Source: DAORHV01 sp964448405 | GTDB lineage: Bacteria; Patescibacteriota; Gracilibacteria; Peribacterales; Peribacteraceae | DNA length: 20,113 bases | Direction of reading: 5' to 3' | Assembly (NCBI GenBank): GCA_964448405.1 | Contig: CAYUVW010000022.1 | Span: forward strand, 1-20,113 | In this document: positions 1-6,203 of the stretch, piece after piece | Numbering within the stretch: position 1 is the first letter of the stretch | How the letters are laid out: every line of letters starts with the position of its first letter | Notes under the pieces: model-generated | Databases searched by the model: none | Told to the model about the DNA's origin: nothing | Seen by the model: only the letters and a program-made list of their open reading frames with translations | Made by a program: the position numbers and the translations under genes

Positions 1-716
1 TAGTCACTGCTGATTTGCGAAGCGGCGATGCGCACGCCGCTCGTCTTCTTGGTCGACAGCACCAGTGCGGCGGCACCGTCGCTGATCGGCGAACAATCCA
101 ACAAGCGCAACGGGTCTGCGACCAGCGGGCTCTTGGAAATGGATGCAGCCGGAATTTCACGGCGAAATTGTGCGAATGGGTTCTGGATTGCGGCGCGATG
201 CGATGCGGCTGAAACCAGGCTCAGCTGTTCGCGCTTCAGATTGTAGCGATGCATGTAGGCCTGCGCCGTGAGCGCGAAGATGCCGGGGAACGTGAGTCCG
301 GCCGGTGTGTCTTTCTCGCTGTCGGCGGCATGCATGAGCGCACGTGTGACCATGTCGCCCGAGACGTCGGTGAGCTTTTCGGCTCCGACGACCAAGATTG
401 TTTGAGCGCGTCCGCTTTCCAGCAAGGCGCAGGCGGTGTGCACGGCCAAGCCACCCGAAGCACAGGCGGCCTCCACGCGCAGGGCAGGCGGACGATGCGG
501 CAGCAGGCTGGATGCGAACGTTCCCAAGTGCGCCTGGGCAGCAGTTTCGCCGCTGACCATGTTGCCGATGACGACGTAGTCGATATCCGTGGAAATGACG
601 CCGCTGTTTTCAAGCGCGTTATAGACCGCTTCTTCAATCAGTTGTTGGAGAGATTTCTCCCACAACTCGCCGAAGCGCGTCTGGCCTCCGCCCAGGACAT
701 GAATGACTTCTCGCAT
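1..716 (-). CDS. Archaeal-type acetyl-CoA C-acetyltransferase (thiolase), 3' end cut by window edge
   Basis: This gene runs off the left edge; 238 residues from the start codon at 716 are visible, roughly the N-terminal 60 percent of a family of about 390 residues. The start is the ATG followed by MREVIHVLGGG and then TRFGE, the usual opening of SCP2/archaeal-type thiolases. The nucleophilic cysteine is Cys85 in EAACASGG. A later block, DCSPISDGAAALVL (around residue 213), is also typical of the family. The C-terminal His and Cys catalytic motifs lie outside the window. Thiolases of this type condense two acetyl-CoA to acetoacetyl-CoA and in archaea form a complex with HMG-CoA synthase and a DUF35 protein. 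The HMG-CoA synthase gene lies just upstream on the same strand, so acetoacetyl-CoA supply for mevalonate is the likely role. Family is secure; substrate is inferred from context. Confidence 0.9.
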   Translation of the reverse strand, partial: MREVIHVLGGGQTRFGELWEKSLQQLIEEAVYNALENSGVISTDIDYVVIGNMVSGETAAQAHLGTFASSLLPHRPPALRVEAACASGGLAVHTACALLESGRAQTILVVGAEKLTDVSGDMVTRALMHAADSEKDTPAGLTFPGIFALTAQAYMHRYNLKREQLSLVSAASHRAAIQNPFAQFRREIPAASISKSPLVADPLRLLDCSPISDGAAALVLSTKKTSGVRIAASQISSD

Positions 717-728
717 GAACTGCGCAAT

Positions 729-756
729 TCTATAGTGTTCGATACTTTTTACACAA
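729..756 (-). promoter_or_regulatory. Candidate promoter of the thiolase gene
   Basis: On the minus strand TTGTGT is followed after 16 bases by TATAGA, which ends 12 bases before the thiolase ATG at 716. Both boxes match consensus only partly. No Shine-Dalgarno sequence lies in the 12 bases. The spacing fits the near-leaderless pattern seen at other genes here. Confidence 0.35.
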
Positions 757-816
757 TGCTCAATCCTGTTTGTCCAGGTCTGCGCACGCGTTTTTTCTCC
801 TGTTTGGTGAATATTC

Positions 817-1842
817 CTAGACTGCCTTCACGAATTGCAGATATTCGGCGTAATCCAACTGCGTAATGTCACGCGATTGAGTGGTCGGCAGAGGCTTGCC
901 GTTCTGGAGCATGGTCAGTACGAATGCATCCGATCCGGCGCCAGAACCATAGGAAACGACCAGGATTTTCGCGTTCTTTTTGGCGACTTGCAGCACTTCG
1001 GCCAGGCCGAGCGGCGAGCAGGCACTGTACGTATTGCCGATGTGCGGCACGACGAAACCCGCTTTCATTTGTTCATCGGTGAAGCCGAGCTTCTTGGCGG
1101 CCTGGGCCGGGAACTTGGCATTGGGCATATGGAGCACGACGTGATCGAAGTCTTCGGGTTTCATGTTCACGCGGTCCATCATCGCTTTTGCGGCGGTTTG
1201 TACATGGTGAAAATATGCAGGTTCGCCGGTGAAGCGTCCGGCATGCGCCGGATATTTTTCGTCGGCGTTGCGCCAGAAGTCGGGTGTGTCGCTGGTGTAG
1301 GAGAGCGTGGCGTCTATGGAGCACAGTCCGGGGTTCTTCGGTGTGGAAGCACCCACGATGAACGCAGCCGCTCCGGCCGCCGCCGAATATTCCAGCGCGT
1401 CGCCGGGTTTGGATTGCGCCGTATCGGAACCGATGGCCAGGCCGTAGGTAATTTGCTTGGACGCGGCCATGGCACTGACGATTTGCAATGCGGCGGTGCC
1501 GGCCTTACAAGCGAATTCCAGGTCGGCGCAGTGGCACATGGGGTTCAGCTTCAAGGCACTCACCAGCATGGCGCTGGTCGGCTTCACTGCGTATGGGTGG
1601 CTCTCGGAACCGACGAAAATGGCACCGATGTCCTGCGGATCGATGGCGCCTGTTTCGAGTGCTTGGCGTGCAGCTTCCCAGCCGAGGGTGAACGCGTCCT
1701 CATCGTGGGCGGCAACAGCTTTTTCAATAATGCCGAGTCCGTCCGCCTGTTCCGTGCCGCGCTTCCAGTGCGCGGCGATTACCGACGACTTAATGCGGTT
1801 GCGGGGGACGTAGCGGCCGAATGCGTGAATGGCGGTTTTCAT
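817..1842 (-). CDS. mvaS: Hydroxymethylglutaryl-CoA synthase, archaeal type
   Basis: Condenses acetyl-CoA with acetoacetyl-CoA to give HMG-CoA, the committed carbon skeleton of the mevalonate pathway; cytosolic. The 341-residue protein is short, as in archaeal HMG-CoA synthases (about 350) rather than eukaryotic ones. The catalytic triad is readable: Glu80 in VGSESHPYAVKPT, the acyl-accepting Cys112 in LEFACKAGTAAL, and His238 in LHMPNAKFP. The last motif closely resembles archaeal enzymes. It sits 100 bases upstream of the thiolase gene on the same strand, the gene order known from archaeal thiolase/HMG-CoA synthase/DUF35 operons. The ATG at 1842 follows an extended -10 box by nine bases and has no ribosome binding site. 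Identity is very likely; an alternative beta-ketoacyl-synthase-III-like role is improbable given the triad and context. Confidence 0.95.
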   Translation of the reverse strand: MKTAIHAFGRYVPRNRIKSSVIAAHWKRGTEQADGLGIIEKAVAAHDEDAFTLGWEAARQALETGAIDPQDIGAIFVGSESHPYAVKPTSAMLVSALKLNPMCHCADLEFACKAGTAALQIVSAMAASKQITYGLAIGSDTAQSKPGDALEYSAAAGAAAFIVGASTPKNPGLCSIDATLSYTSDTPDFWRNADEKYPAHAGRFTGEPAYFHHVQTAAKAMMDRVNMKPEDFDHVVLHMPNAKFPAQAAKKLGFTDEQMKAGFVVPHIGNTYSACSPLGLAEVLQVAKKNAKILVVSYGSGAGSDAFVLTMLQNGKPLPTTQSRDITQLDYAEYLQFVKAV

Positions 1843-1851
1843 GGAGCGTGC

Positions 1852-1860
1852 ATCATACCA
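1852..1860 (-). promoter_or_regulatory. Extended -10 promoter element of HMG-CoA synthase gene
   Basis: On the minus strand TGG directly precedes TATGAT, a 5/6 match to TATAAT with the TGn extension. The box ends nine bases before the ATG at 1842. No good -35 box is seen at normal spacing, as expected for extended -10 promoters. The transcript would have almost no leader. Confidence 0.45.
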
Positions 1861-1907
1861 GATTCACACAAGTGCAAAGAGACAACGTCGAGCGGCGCGT
1901 TGTGGAG

Positions 1908-2207
1908 TTACGCCTCCTTGCTCGGCATGCGCAGGCAGTTCGTATCACAGATCGACTGCGTTCGCTGGCGCGCCATTTTGGTCCAGAACAAGTGCACCAA
2001 CACCAAGCAGAATGCGAGCACCCCGCCCGTCACGATTGGATTCCGATACCCCATGATGAGCGGTACGACGAAATACTCCGTCACCGGCGGACGATATCCA
2101 CTCGTTTGGGCGTAGGCCAAAATCATCATCACGATGCCGACTGCATAGGTGAGCAGCATGGCCAGAAACAAATTTGCAATACGGTGGGATATCGTGAGCT
2201 TCTGCAT
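1908..2207 (-). CDS. Small two-helix membrane protein, unknown function
   Basis: I do not recognise this 99-residue protein. It has two clear hydrophobic helices, about residues 10-34 (LFLAMLLTYAVGIVMMILAY) and 58-77 (IVTGGVLAFCLVLVHLF), joined by a loop rich in Pro, Tyr and Arg. A polar C-terminal tail contains two cysteines. The sequence predicts a helical-hairpin inner-membrane protein. It lies between the HMG-CoA reductase and HMG-CoA synthase genes on the same strand, 53 bases after the former and 65 before the latter. A TTGACC-N16-CATACT promoter ending six bases before the ATG at 2207 supports both the gene and its start. Its position suggests a link to isoprenoid or lipid-carrier metabolism, but nothing in the sequence shows a reaction. 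No known domain is recognised. Confidence 0.7.
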   Translation of the reverse strand: MQKLTISHRIANLFLAMLLTYAVGIVMMILAYAQTSGYRPPVTEYFVVPLIMGYRNPIVTGGVLAFCLVLVHLFWTKMARQRTQSICDTNCLRMPSKEA

Positions 2208-2213
2208 GGCGTG

Positions 2214-2241
2214 AGTATGATCGCGCAGCGGATGCGGTCAA
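2214..2241 (-). promoter_or_regulatory. Candidate promoter of the two-helix membrane protein gene
   Basis: On the minus strand TTGACC (5/6 to TTGACA) is followed after 16 bases by CATACT (4/6 to TATAAT). The box ends six bases before the ATG at 2207, so the transcript should start at or very near the start codon. The -35 side abuts a small stem-loop (TCCGAC/GTCGGA, 2242-2256) just after the HMG-CoA reductase stop. That stem-loop has no T-run, so it is not a standard terminator. Confidence 0.5.
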
Positions 2242-2260
2242 TCCGACTTCGTCGGACACA

Positions 2261-3424
2261 TCAGCGCGCCAACGTCTTGTGCGCTTTGGCAAGCGCATGC
2301 CCGGCTTGTGCGGCCAAGAGCGAAATTTCACCGGCCAGCACGCCTGCGGCGATGCTCTCGGCCAACTGGCGCTTGGAACTCAGTCCGGTATCCGGCTTGA
2401 GCAACATGGCAAGACACTGCGCTTGGGCGGGGAGTGTTGTGCCGCCGCCGCGTACGCCTACCAAAATTGCGGGCATTCGCACGCGAACGGTGAGTCCGCT
2501 TTTCGCGCGTTTTACGGTTGTATCGGTTAGCGAGCCTTCCACCACGTGGGCGGCATCCTGGCCGGTGGCCAGGTACAACGCAGCCACGATGTTGGCGGCG
2601 TGCAAATTCGCTCCAATCGCGCCCGCCAGCCTGGAGCCCGCTTTAAGTTTGGCGTCGGCCACCGCCAGCATCGCCTTGGATGTCGTTTTCAAGACCGAGG
2701 CGATTACCTCTTCGGGAAGCGTCACCTCGGTGATCACTTCGTAGCCGCGTCCGATCGTATGGGTCCGCTTGCTTGGTTTTTTGTCGCTGTCCACATTGCC
2801 GGCGATCGTAATGCACGAGAGCCCCGCCACGTTCTGGTTCATCCAGTCGGCAATGGCCTGTGCCGCCAACGTCGTCATATTCATGCCCATAGCCTCGTCC
2901 GTATCGCAGTTGATGGTGAGGAATAGATATTTTCCGGAGACATCGACGGTGTGTCCGAGGATTTTCAAATGCCGACTTGTCGCTTCTCCGACACTTTTCC
3001 AAACCGAAGCCTGTTTGGTGATTTGCTTCTCGATCGCCGTGCGTTTGCCGGTCAACTTGAATGCAATGGAGCGCGACATGCCGTGGTGAATTGCTTTCAC
3101 AATCACCGCGCCGCCGCTCAGTGAGATGGCTTTGCAGCCGCGGTTGGTACTGGCGACCAACGCACCTTCGGTCGTGGCGAGCGGCAGGAACACTTCCGCT
3201 TTTTGCTTGTTGCCGAAACGGACCGACAGCGGACCGGCGATGCCCACGGGCAGCGGCATGTGGCCCACCATCTGCTCGCAGTTTTTTTCGTCGGCGTGGC
3301 CCAGGTTGGCGGCGATCGGTGTGAGGTGCGAGAGATTGGCGTCCAGTGTTTTTTCTACGCGTTTGCGGCGCTCGTTCACGCGTTGCTCAGGATTCAGGCC
3401 GTCGGGGAGCGTGCGCAAATCCAT
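2261..3424 (-). CDS. hmgA: Hydroxymethylglutaryl-CoA reductase, class I
   Basis: Reduces HMG-CoA to mevalonate, normally with NADPH. The 387-residue protein is the size of soluble archaeal/bacterial class I enzymes and has no membrane anchor. Catalytic residues are visible: Glu86 in LATTEGALVAS, Lys215 in SDKKPS, Asp290 in TGQDAAH and the C-terminal His382 in GHALAKAH. The cofactor motif DEAMGMNM (residues 176-183) is of class I type, as is the DKKP block. The start codon overlaps the stop of the upstream decarboxylase gene by one base (TAATG), so the two are probably co-transcribed and translationally coupled; there is no Shine-Dalgarno sequence. Assignment is firm; cofactor preference is inferred from family only. 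Confidence 0.96.
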   Translation of the reverse strand: MDLRTLPDGLNPEQRVNERRKRVEKTLDANLSHLTPIAANLGHADEKNCEQMVGHMPLPVGIAGPLSVRFGNKQKAEVFLPLATTEGALVASTNRGCKAISLSGGAVIVKAIHHGMSRSIAFKLTGKRTAIEKQITKQASVWKSVGEATSRHLKILGHTVDVSGKYLFLTINCDTDEAMGMNMTTLAAQAIADWMNQNVAGLSCITIAGNVDSDKKPSKRTHTIGRGYEVITEVTLPEEVIASVLKTTSKAMLAVADAKLKAGSRLAGAIGANLHAANIVAALYLATGQDAAHVVEGSLTDTTVKRAKSGLTVRVRMPAILVGVRGGGTTLPAQAQCLAMLLKPDTGLSSKRQLAESIAAGVLAGEISLLAAQAGHALAKAHKTLAR

Positions 3425-4431
3425 TAGTTTTTCAGGAAGGAGCCTTTGCCGACATGGGCCTGGAACAACAGGCAGCCGGTCTGTGCTTTCGCGTATTCCA
3501 GGACGTCCGCCTTGGCTTCGTCGGTGCAGAACAAATGCACGGTGGGTCCGGCGTCCATGGTGAACAACACCGGCAGGTGCTTGCGCTTCCGCAGGGATTT
3601 GATTTCTTCCACGATACGCAGTGTTTCGGCGTTCAAGTACTGCAGCGGCGGGTTTTGCGTTTGCATGCAGTGGTGCATGTTCAATGCGTCTTCTTCGGCG
3701 ACGAACTGCAGTGCCTCAAAATCTTTATTGCGGATGGCGTGCGTGCATTCGCGCATGCGGCGCGGCGTCTCGCGCACGCGCTCGGCGAAGTGCGGGCTGG
3801 TGGCGGCGCCGGCGTGGCCTTCGGTCGAGCCGACTTTCTTCTCTTTTGTGCTCGGTACCAAAATCACGTCGTGCAGCAGCCAGTGCTTTTCGTCGGCGAT
3901 CTGTTCGGCGTAAGCGCTGTCGGTATCTTCACCGGTTCCGGCACGAATGGCCACGTAGCCGTCGAATGCACCGCGACAAGCAGAGCCCGAACCCAGGCGT
4001 GCCATGACGCTGATTTCGCGGCGCGAGAACTCGCGGACATCGCTCACCAGGTCTGCAACCGCTTCAGCCAAACAACTGAATACCGCTGCAGAGGAGGCGA
4101 TGCCGATTGAGGGCGGAATCTCGGATCGAATGACAATGGAGAGCGACTGGGGGATTGCATTGCCAATCCCGAGTTCGCCGAAGTAGCGGTTGAATTGCTG
4201 CACCACGTCTTCAAAGCGCTTGAGCGCGACTGCATTCAGGATTTTCTCTTTCCCATCTGCTTCATACGAACGCACCGACAAGACCGGCGCGTGATCGACC
4301 ATGATCTCCACGCTTGGCGTGTTGAGTGCCATGGAGAGGGAATCGCCCATTGGCAAGCGCAGGGCTTCGTTGCGGTTGCCCCAATATTTAATGAGGGCGA
4401 TGTTGGGAGTCGAAATAGCAGTTGAGGCCAT
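3424..4431 (-). CDS. mvaD: Diphosphomevalonate decarboxylase-like GHMP protein
   Basis: The canonical family carries out ATP-dependent decarboxylation of mevalonate 5-diphosphate to isopentenyl diphosphate. The 335-residue protein has the family marks: NIALIKYWG (residues 10-18, with Lys15), the phosphate loop GIASSAAVFS, RLGSGSACRG, and Asp293 in TMDAGPTVHLF, the catalytic aspartate. Two differences stand out. The usual YWGK is YWGN (Asn19), and the usual NSSLS block is GDSLS. Related decarboxylases that act on mevalonate monophosphate (Haloferax, Roseiflexus) also diverge in this region, and no phosphomevalonate kinase gene is visible here. The substrate is therefore less sure than the family. 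It is the first gene of a two-gene unit with HMG-CoA reductase and has its own promoter overlapping that of the divergent phosphatase gene. Confidence 0.9.
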   Translation of the reverse strand: MASTAISTPNIALIKYWGNRNEALRLPMGDSLSMALNTPSVEIMVDHAPVLSVRSYEADGKEKILNAVALKRFEDVVQQFNRYFGELGIGNAIPQSLSIVIRSEIPPSIGIASSAAVFSCLAEAVADLVSDVREFSRREISVMARLGSGSACRGAFDGYVAIRAGTGEDTDSAYAEQIADEKHWLLHDVILVPSTKEKKVGSTEGHAGAATSPHFAERVRETPRRMRECTHAIRNKDFEALQFVAEEDALNMHHCMQTQNPPLQYLNAETLRIVEEIKSLRKRKHLPVLFTMDAGPTVHLFCTDEAKADVLEYAKAQTGCLLFQAHVGKGSFLKN

Positions 4432-4442
4432 AGGGAGCCCAA

Positions 4443-4471
4443 AGCATAGAGCCAGTTCGCATGGCGCTCAA
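4443..4471 (-). promoter_or_regulatory. Candidate promoter of the mvaD-hmgA unit
   Basis: On the minus strand TTGAGC (4/6) is followed after exactly 17 bases by TATGCT (4/6), which ends 11 bases before the ATG at 4431. It overlaps face to face with the promoter of the divergent HAD gene (4456-4484), so polymerase binding at one should exclude the other. Confidence 0.5.
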
Positions 4472-4484
4472 CCTGCGCTATTCT
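4456..4484 (+). promoter_or_regulatory. Candidate promoter of the first HAD phosphatase gene
   Basis: TTCGCA (4/6) is followed after 17 bases by TATTCT (5/6), which ends eight bases before the ATG at 4493. No Shine-Dalgarno sequence is present, so the transcript is probably leaderless. It shares its -35 area with the opposing mvaD promoter. Confidence 0.5.
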
Positions 4485-4492
4485 GCGCGCGA

Positions 4493-5317
4493 ATGACCAA
4501 CTCCGCTGCCATCACGCATTGCATCCTGGACGCCGACGGCGTGCTGTGGGATGTGGAGAAGCCCAAGGACGGCATCGTGGAGTTCATGACCACGCTGCGT
4601 CGGCTCGGCATCGGGTTCACGGTGGCGACCAACATCGCCCGCTACGACGGCAAACACTTCGTCGATAAGTTCAAGCGCTTCGGCGTGGACGTGTCGCCGG
4701 AAGAAATCATCACCTCGCCGCAGGCCACCGCTGCGTACATCAAGCGCACCGCGCCGAATGCGCGCATTTTCATTGTGGGCGAAGCCGGGCTGCGCGCCGA
4801 GCTGGAAGCCGTCGGTCTGAAGGTCATCAATGACGAATGGAAAGGCGGAGCGTGGACCAACCCGCCCAGCCACGTGGTGTGTGGCATGGACACCGGACTC
4901 ACGTACATGGACAAACTCGCGCCGGCGACCACTGCCGTGAAGGACCACGGCGCAATCCTGATTTCCACCAACCCCGACCGCCTGAGCAAACATTCGTCGG
5001 GCGCCAGTTATCCGGGGGGCGGCTCCGCGGGCGCTATGCTTGCGTACTGCACCGGCACGCAGCCCATCGTCATCGGCAAGCCCGAGCCCACCATGTTCCA
5101 AGAAGCCCTGCGTCGTATGAATGCCGACCCGAAGACTACGGCGGTGGTCGGCGATAACCTGGAAACTGAGATCCTGGCGGGCCAGACCCTGGGCATGCCG
5201 ACCTGGCTGGTGCTCAGTGGCATTACCACTGAAGCCGAGCTTGCGAAAGCGACGCGCAAACCCGACCGCGTGTTCGCTGACATCCGTGAAATCACCGCGT
5301 TTCTTGCCAAGCGCTAG
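4493..5317 (+). CDS. NagD-type HAD phosphatase, first of a tandem pair
   Basis: A 274-residue HAD-superfamily hydrolase of subclass IIA (NagD/AraL/phosphoglycolate phosphatase-like), probably a cytosolic phosphatase. Motif I is DADGVLW with Asp13 (nucleophile) and Asp15 (acid/base). Motif II is VATNIAR (Thr46), motif III is Lys196 in GKPEP, and motif IV is GDNLETEI with Asp221. The second acidic position of motif IV is Glu226, where many relatives have Asp. The ATG at 4493 was chosen over longer in-frame starts because homology begins there and a promoter ends eight bases before it. The next gene is a clear paralog with the same features. Both lie between mevalonate pathway genes, so a phosphate- or diphosphate-carrying isoprenoid intermediate is a possible substrate. 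That is inference; sugar phosphates or phosphoglycolate are equally open. Confidence 0.85.
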   Translation: MTNSAAITHCILDADGVLWDVEKPKDGIVEFMTTLRRLGIGFTVATNIARYDGKHFVDKFKRFGVDVSPEEIITSPQATAAYIKRTAPNARIFIVGEAGLRAELEAVGLKVINDEWKGGAWTNPPSHVVCGMDTGLTYMDKLAPATTAVKDHGAILISTNPDRLSKHSSGASYPGGGSAGAMLAYCTGTQPIVIGKPEPTMFQEALRRMNADPKTTAVVGDNLETEILAGQTLGMPTWLVLSGITTEAELAKATRKPDRVFADIREITAFLAKR

Positions 5318-5330
5318 GTAGGCAGAATCG

Positions 5331-5359
5331 TTGACCCGCTTGGTGTGCACTCCTATAGT
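5331..5359 (+). promoter_or_regulatory. Strong sigma70-like promoter of the second HAD gene
   Basis: TTGACC (5/6) and TATAGT (5/6) are separated by exactly 17 bases, the best spacing for sigma70. The -10 box ends ten bases before the ATG at 5370 and no Shine-Dalgarno sequence follows. The promoter begins 14 bases after the stop of the first HAD gene, so the paralogs can be transcribed separately. Confidence 0.65.
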
Positions 5360-5369
5360 CGGCGGCCTT

Positions 5370-6203
5370 ATGTCGAAGAACGAATTGCCATCGGCGGTCA
5401 TTTTGGACGGCGACGGCGTGCTGTGGCACGAGAAGTGCGTCGATCCGGGTCTGGCTGAATTCATGGCCACACTCACTGCCCTCAAGATTCAATGGATCCT
5501 GGCCACCAACAACGCCCGTTACCGCCCGGAGCACCACGTCCAGACGTTCCGGCGCTTCGGCGCCGAATGTGACGAGAGTCATGTCATCACGTCGCCGGAG
5601 GTGGCCGCCGATCTCATTTGCCGCAATGCATCCGAGGCCGTTCGCGTCTGCATGATCGGCGAAGATGGCTTGGAGCACGCACTTACCGTCCGCGGCGCGC
5701 AAATCATCAACGACCGGTGGCGCGGCGAGCACGGCTGGGAGCAGACGCCGACACACGTCGTCTCCGGTTTTACGATGGGATTGGGGTACCAGCATCTGGC
5801 TGCCGCCCACTGCGCCATTGTCGATCACAACGCACAATTCTTCGTGACGAATCCAGACCGCAGCGCACGCAATCATAAAGGTATTTCGTTCCCGGCCAAT
5901 GGCGGGACCATGGCGTTCCTGAAGCATTCCACCGGCCGCGAGCCCATCGTGTGTGGCAAACCCGAGCCGGCCATGTTCGAAGAAGCCATCCGCCGCATGG
6001 ATGCCGATCCCCGCGCCACGGTGGTCATCGGCGATACGCCAGAGACCGAAATCCTGGGCGGCAACCGCATGGGGTTGGAAACCTGGATGGTCATGGGCGG
6101 CTCCACCCCGTCGTTGGAAGGCATTCCGCCCGAGGCGCATCCCAAAAAACAATTCGCCGACATCGCCGAGATTACCGCGTTTCTACGCCGTCTGAAGGGC
6201 TGA
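5370..6203 (+). CDS. NagD-type HAD phosphatase, second of a tandem pair
   Basis: A 277-residue paralog of the preceding gene, aligning nearly end to end. Motif I is DGDGVLW with Asp13 and Asp15, motif II is LATNNAR, motif III is Lys197 in CGKPEPAMFEEA, and motif IV is GDTPETEI with Asp222 and Glu227. Both copies therefore share the unusual TE (rather than TD) in motif IV and a Trp after the GVL of motif I, suggesting a local duplication followed by divergence. An upstream TTG at 5331 would also be in frame but is part of the -35 box; the ATG at 5370 is preferred. The 3' end overlaps the convergent mevalonate kinase gene by 32 bases. A phosphatase role is likely; the substrate is unknown and only context points to isoprenoids. 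Confidence 0.85.
   Translation: MSKNELPSAVILDGDGVLWHEKCVDPGLAEFMATLTALKIQWILATNNARYRPEHHVQTFRRFGAECDESHVITSPEVAADLICRNASEAVRVCMIGEDGLEHALTVRGAQIINDRWRGEHGWEQTPTHVVSGFTMGLGYQHLAAAHCAIVDHNAQFFVTNPDRSARNHKGISFPANGGTMAFLKHSTGREPIVCGKPEPAMFEEAIRRMDADPRATVVIGDTPETEILGGNRMGLETWMVMGGSTPSLEGIPPEAHPKKQFADIAEITAFLRRLKG

Noticed and set aside
236..866. Other open frames over the thiolase region (minus 236-637 and plus 249-866)
   Set aside because: The thiolase frame from 716 to the window edge carries the conserved motifs; the others are shadows in alternative frames.
835..2115. Long plus-strand open frame (426 codons) opposite HMG-CoA synthase
   Set aside because: It is antisense to a gene with intact catalytic motifs, its translation resembles no family and it is rich in Arg, Gly and Cys, as expected for a shadow frame in GC-rich DNA.
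2242..2256. Stem-loop TCCGAC/GTCGGA just after the HMG-CoA reductase stop as a terminator
   Set aside because: There is no T-run, the loop is only three bases and the next promoter begins directly behind it. A similar small CGAAGTCG palindrome follows the rmlB stop at 11831-11838, but two weak cases are not enough to call an element.
5292..6152. Minus-strand open frame of 286 codons opposite the second HAD gene
   Set aside because: It mirrors the real HAD gene; the translation has no recognisable motif and starts inside a coding region with no promoter.
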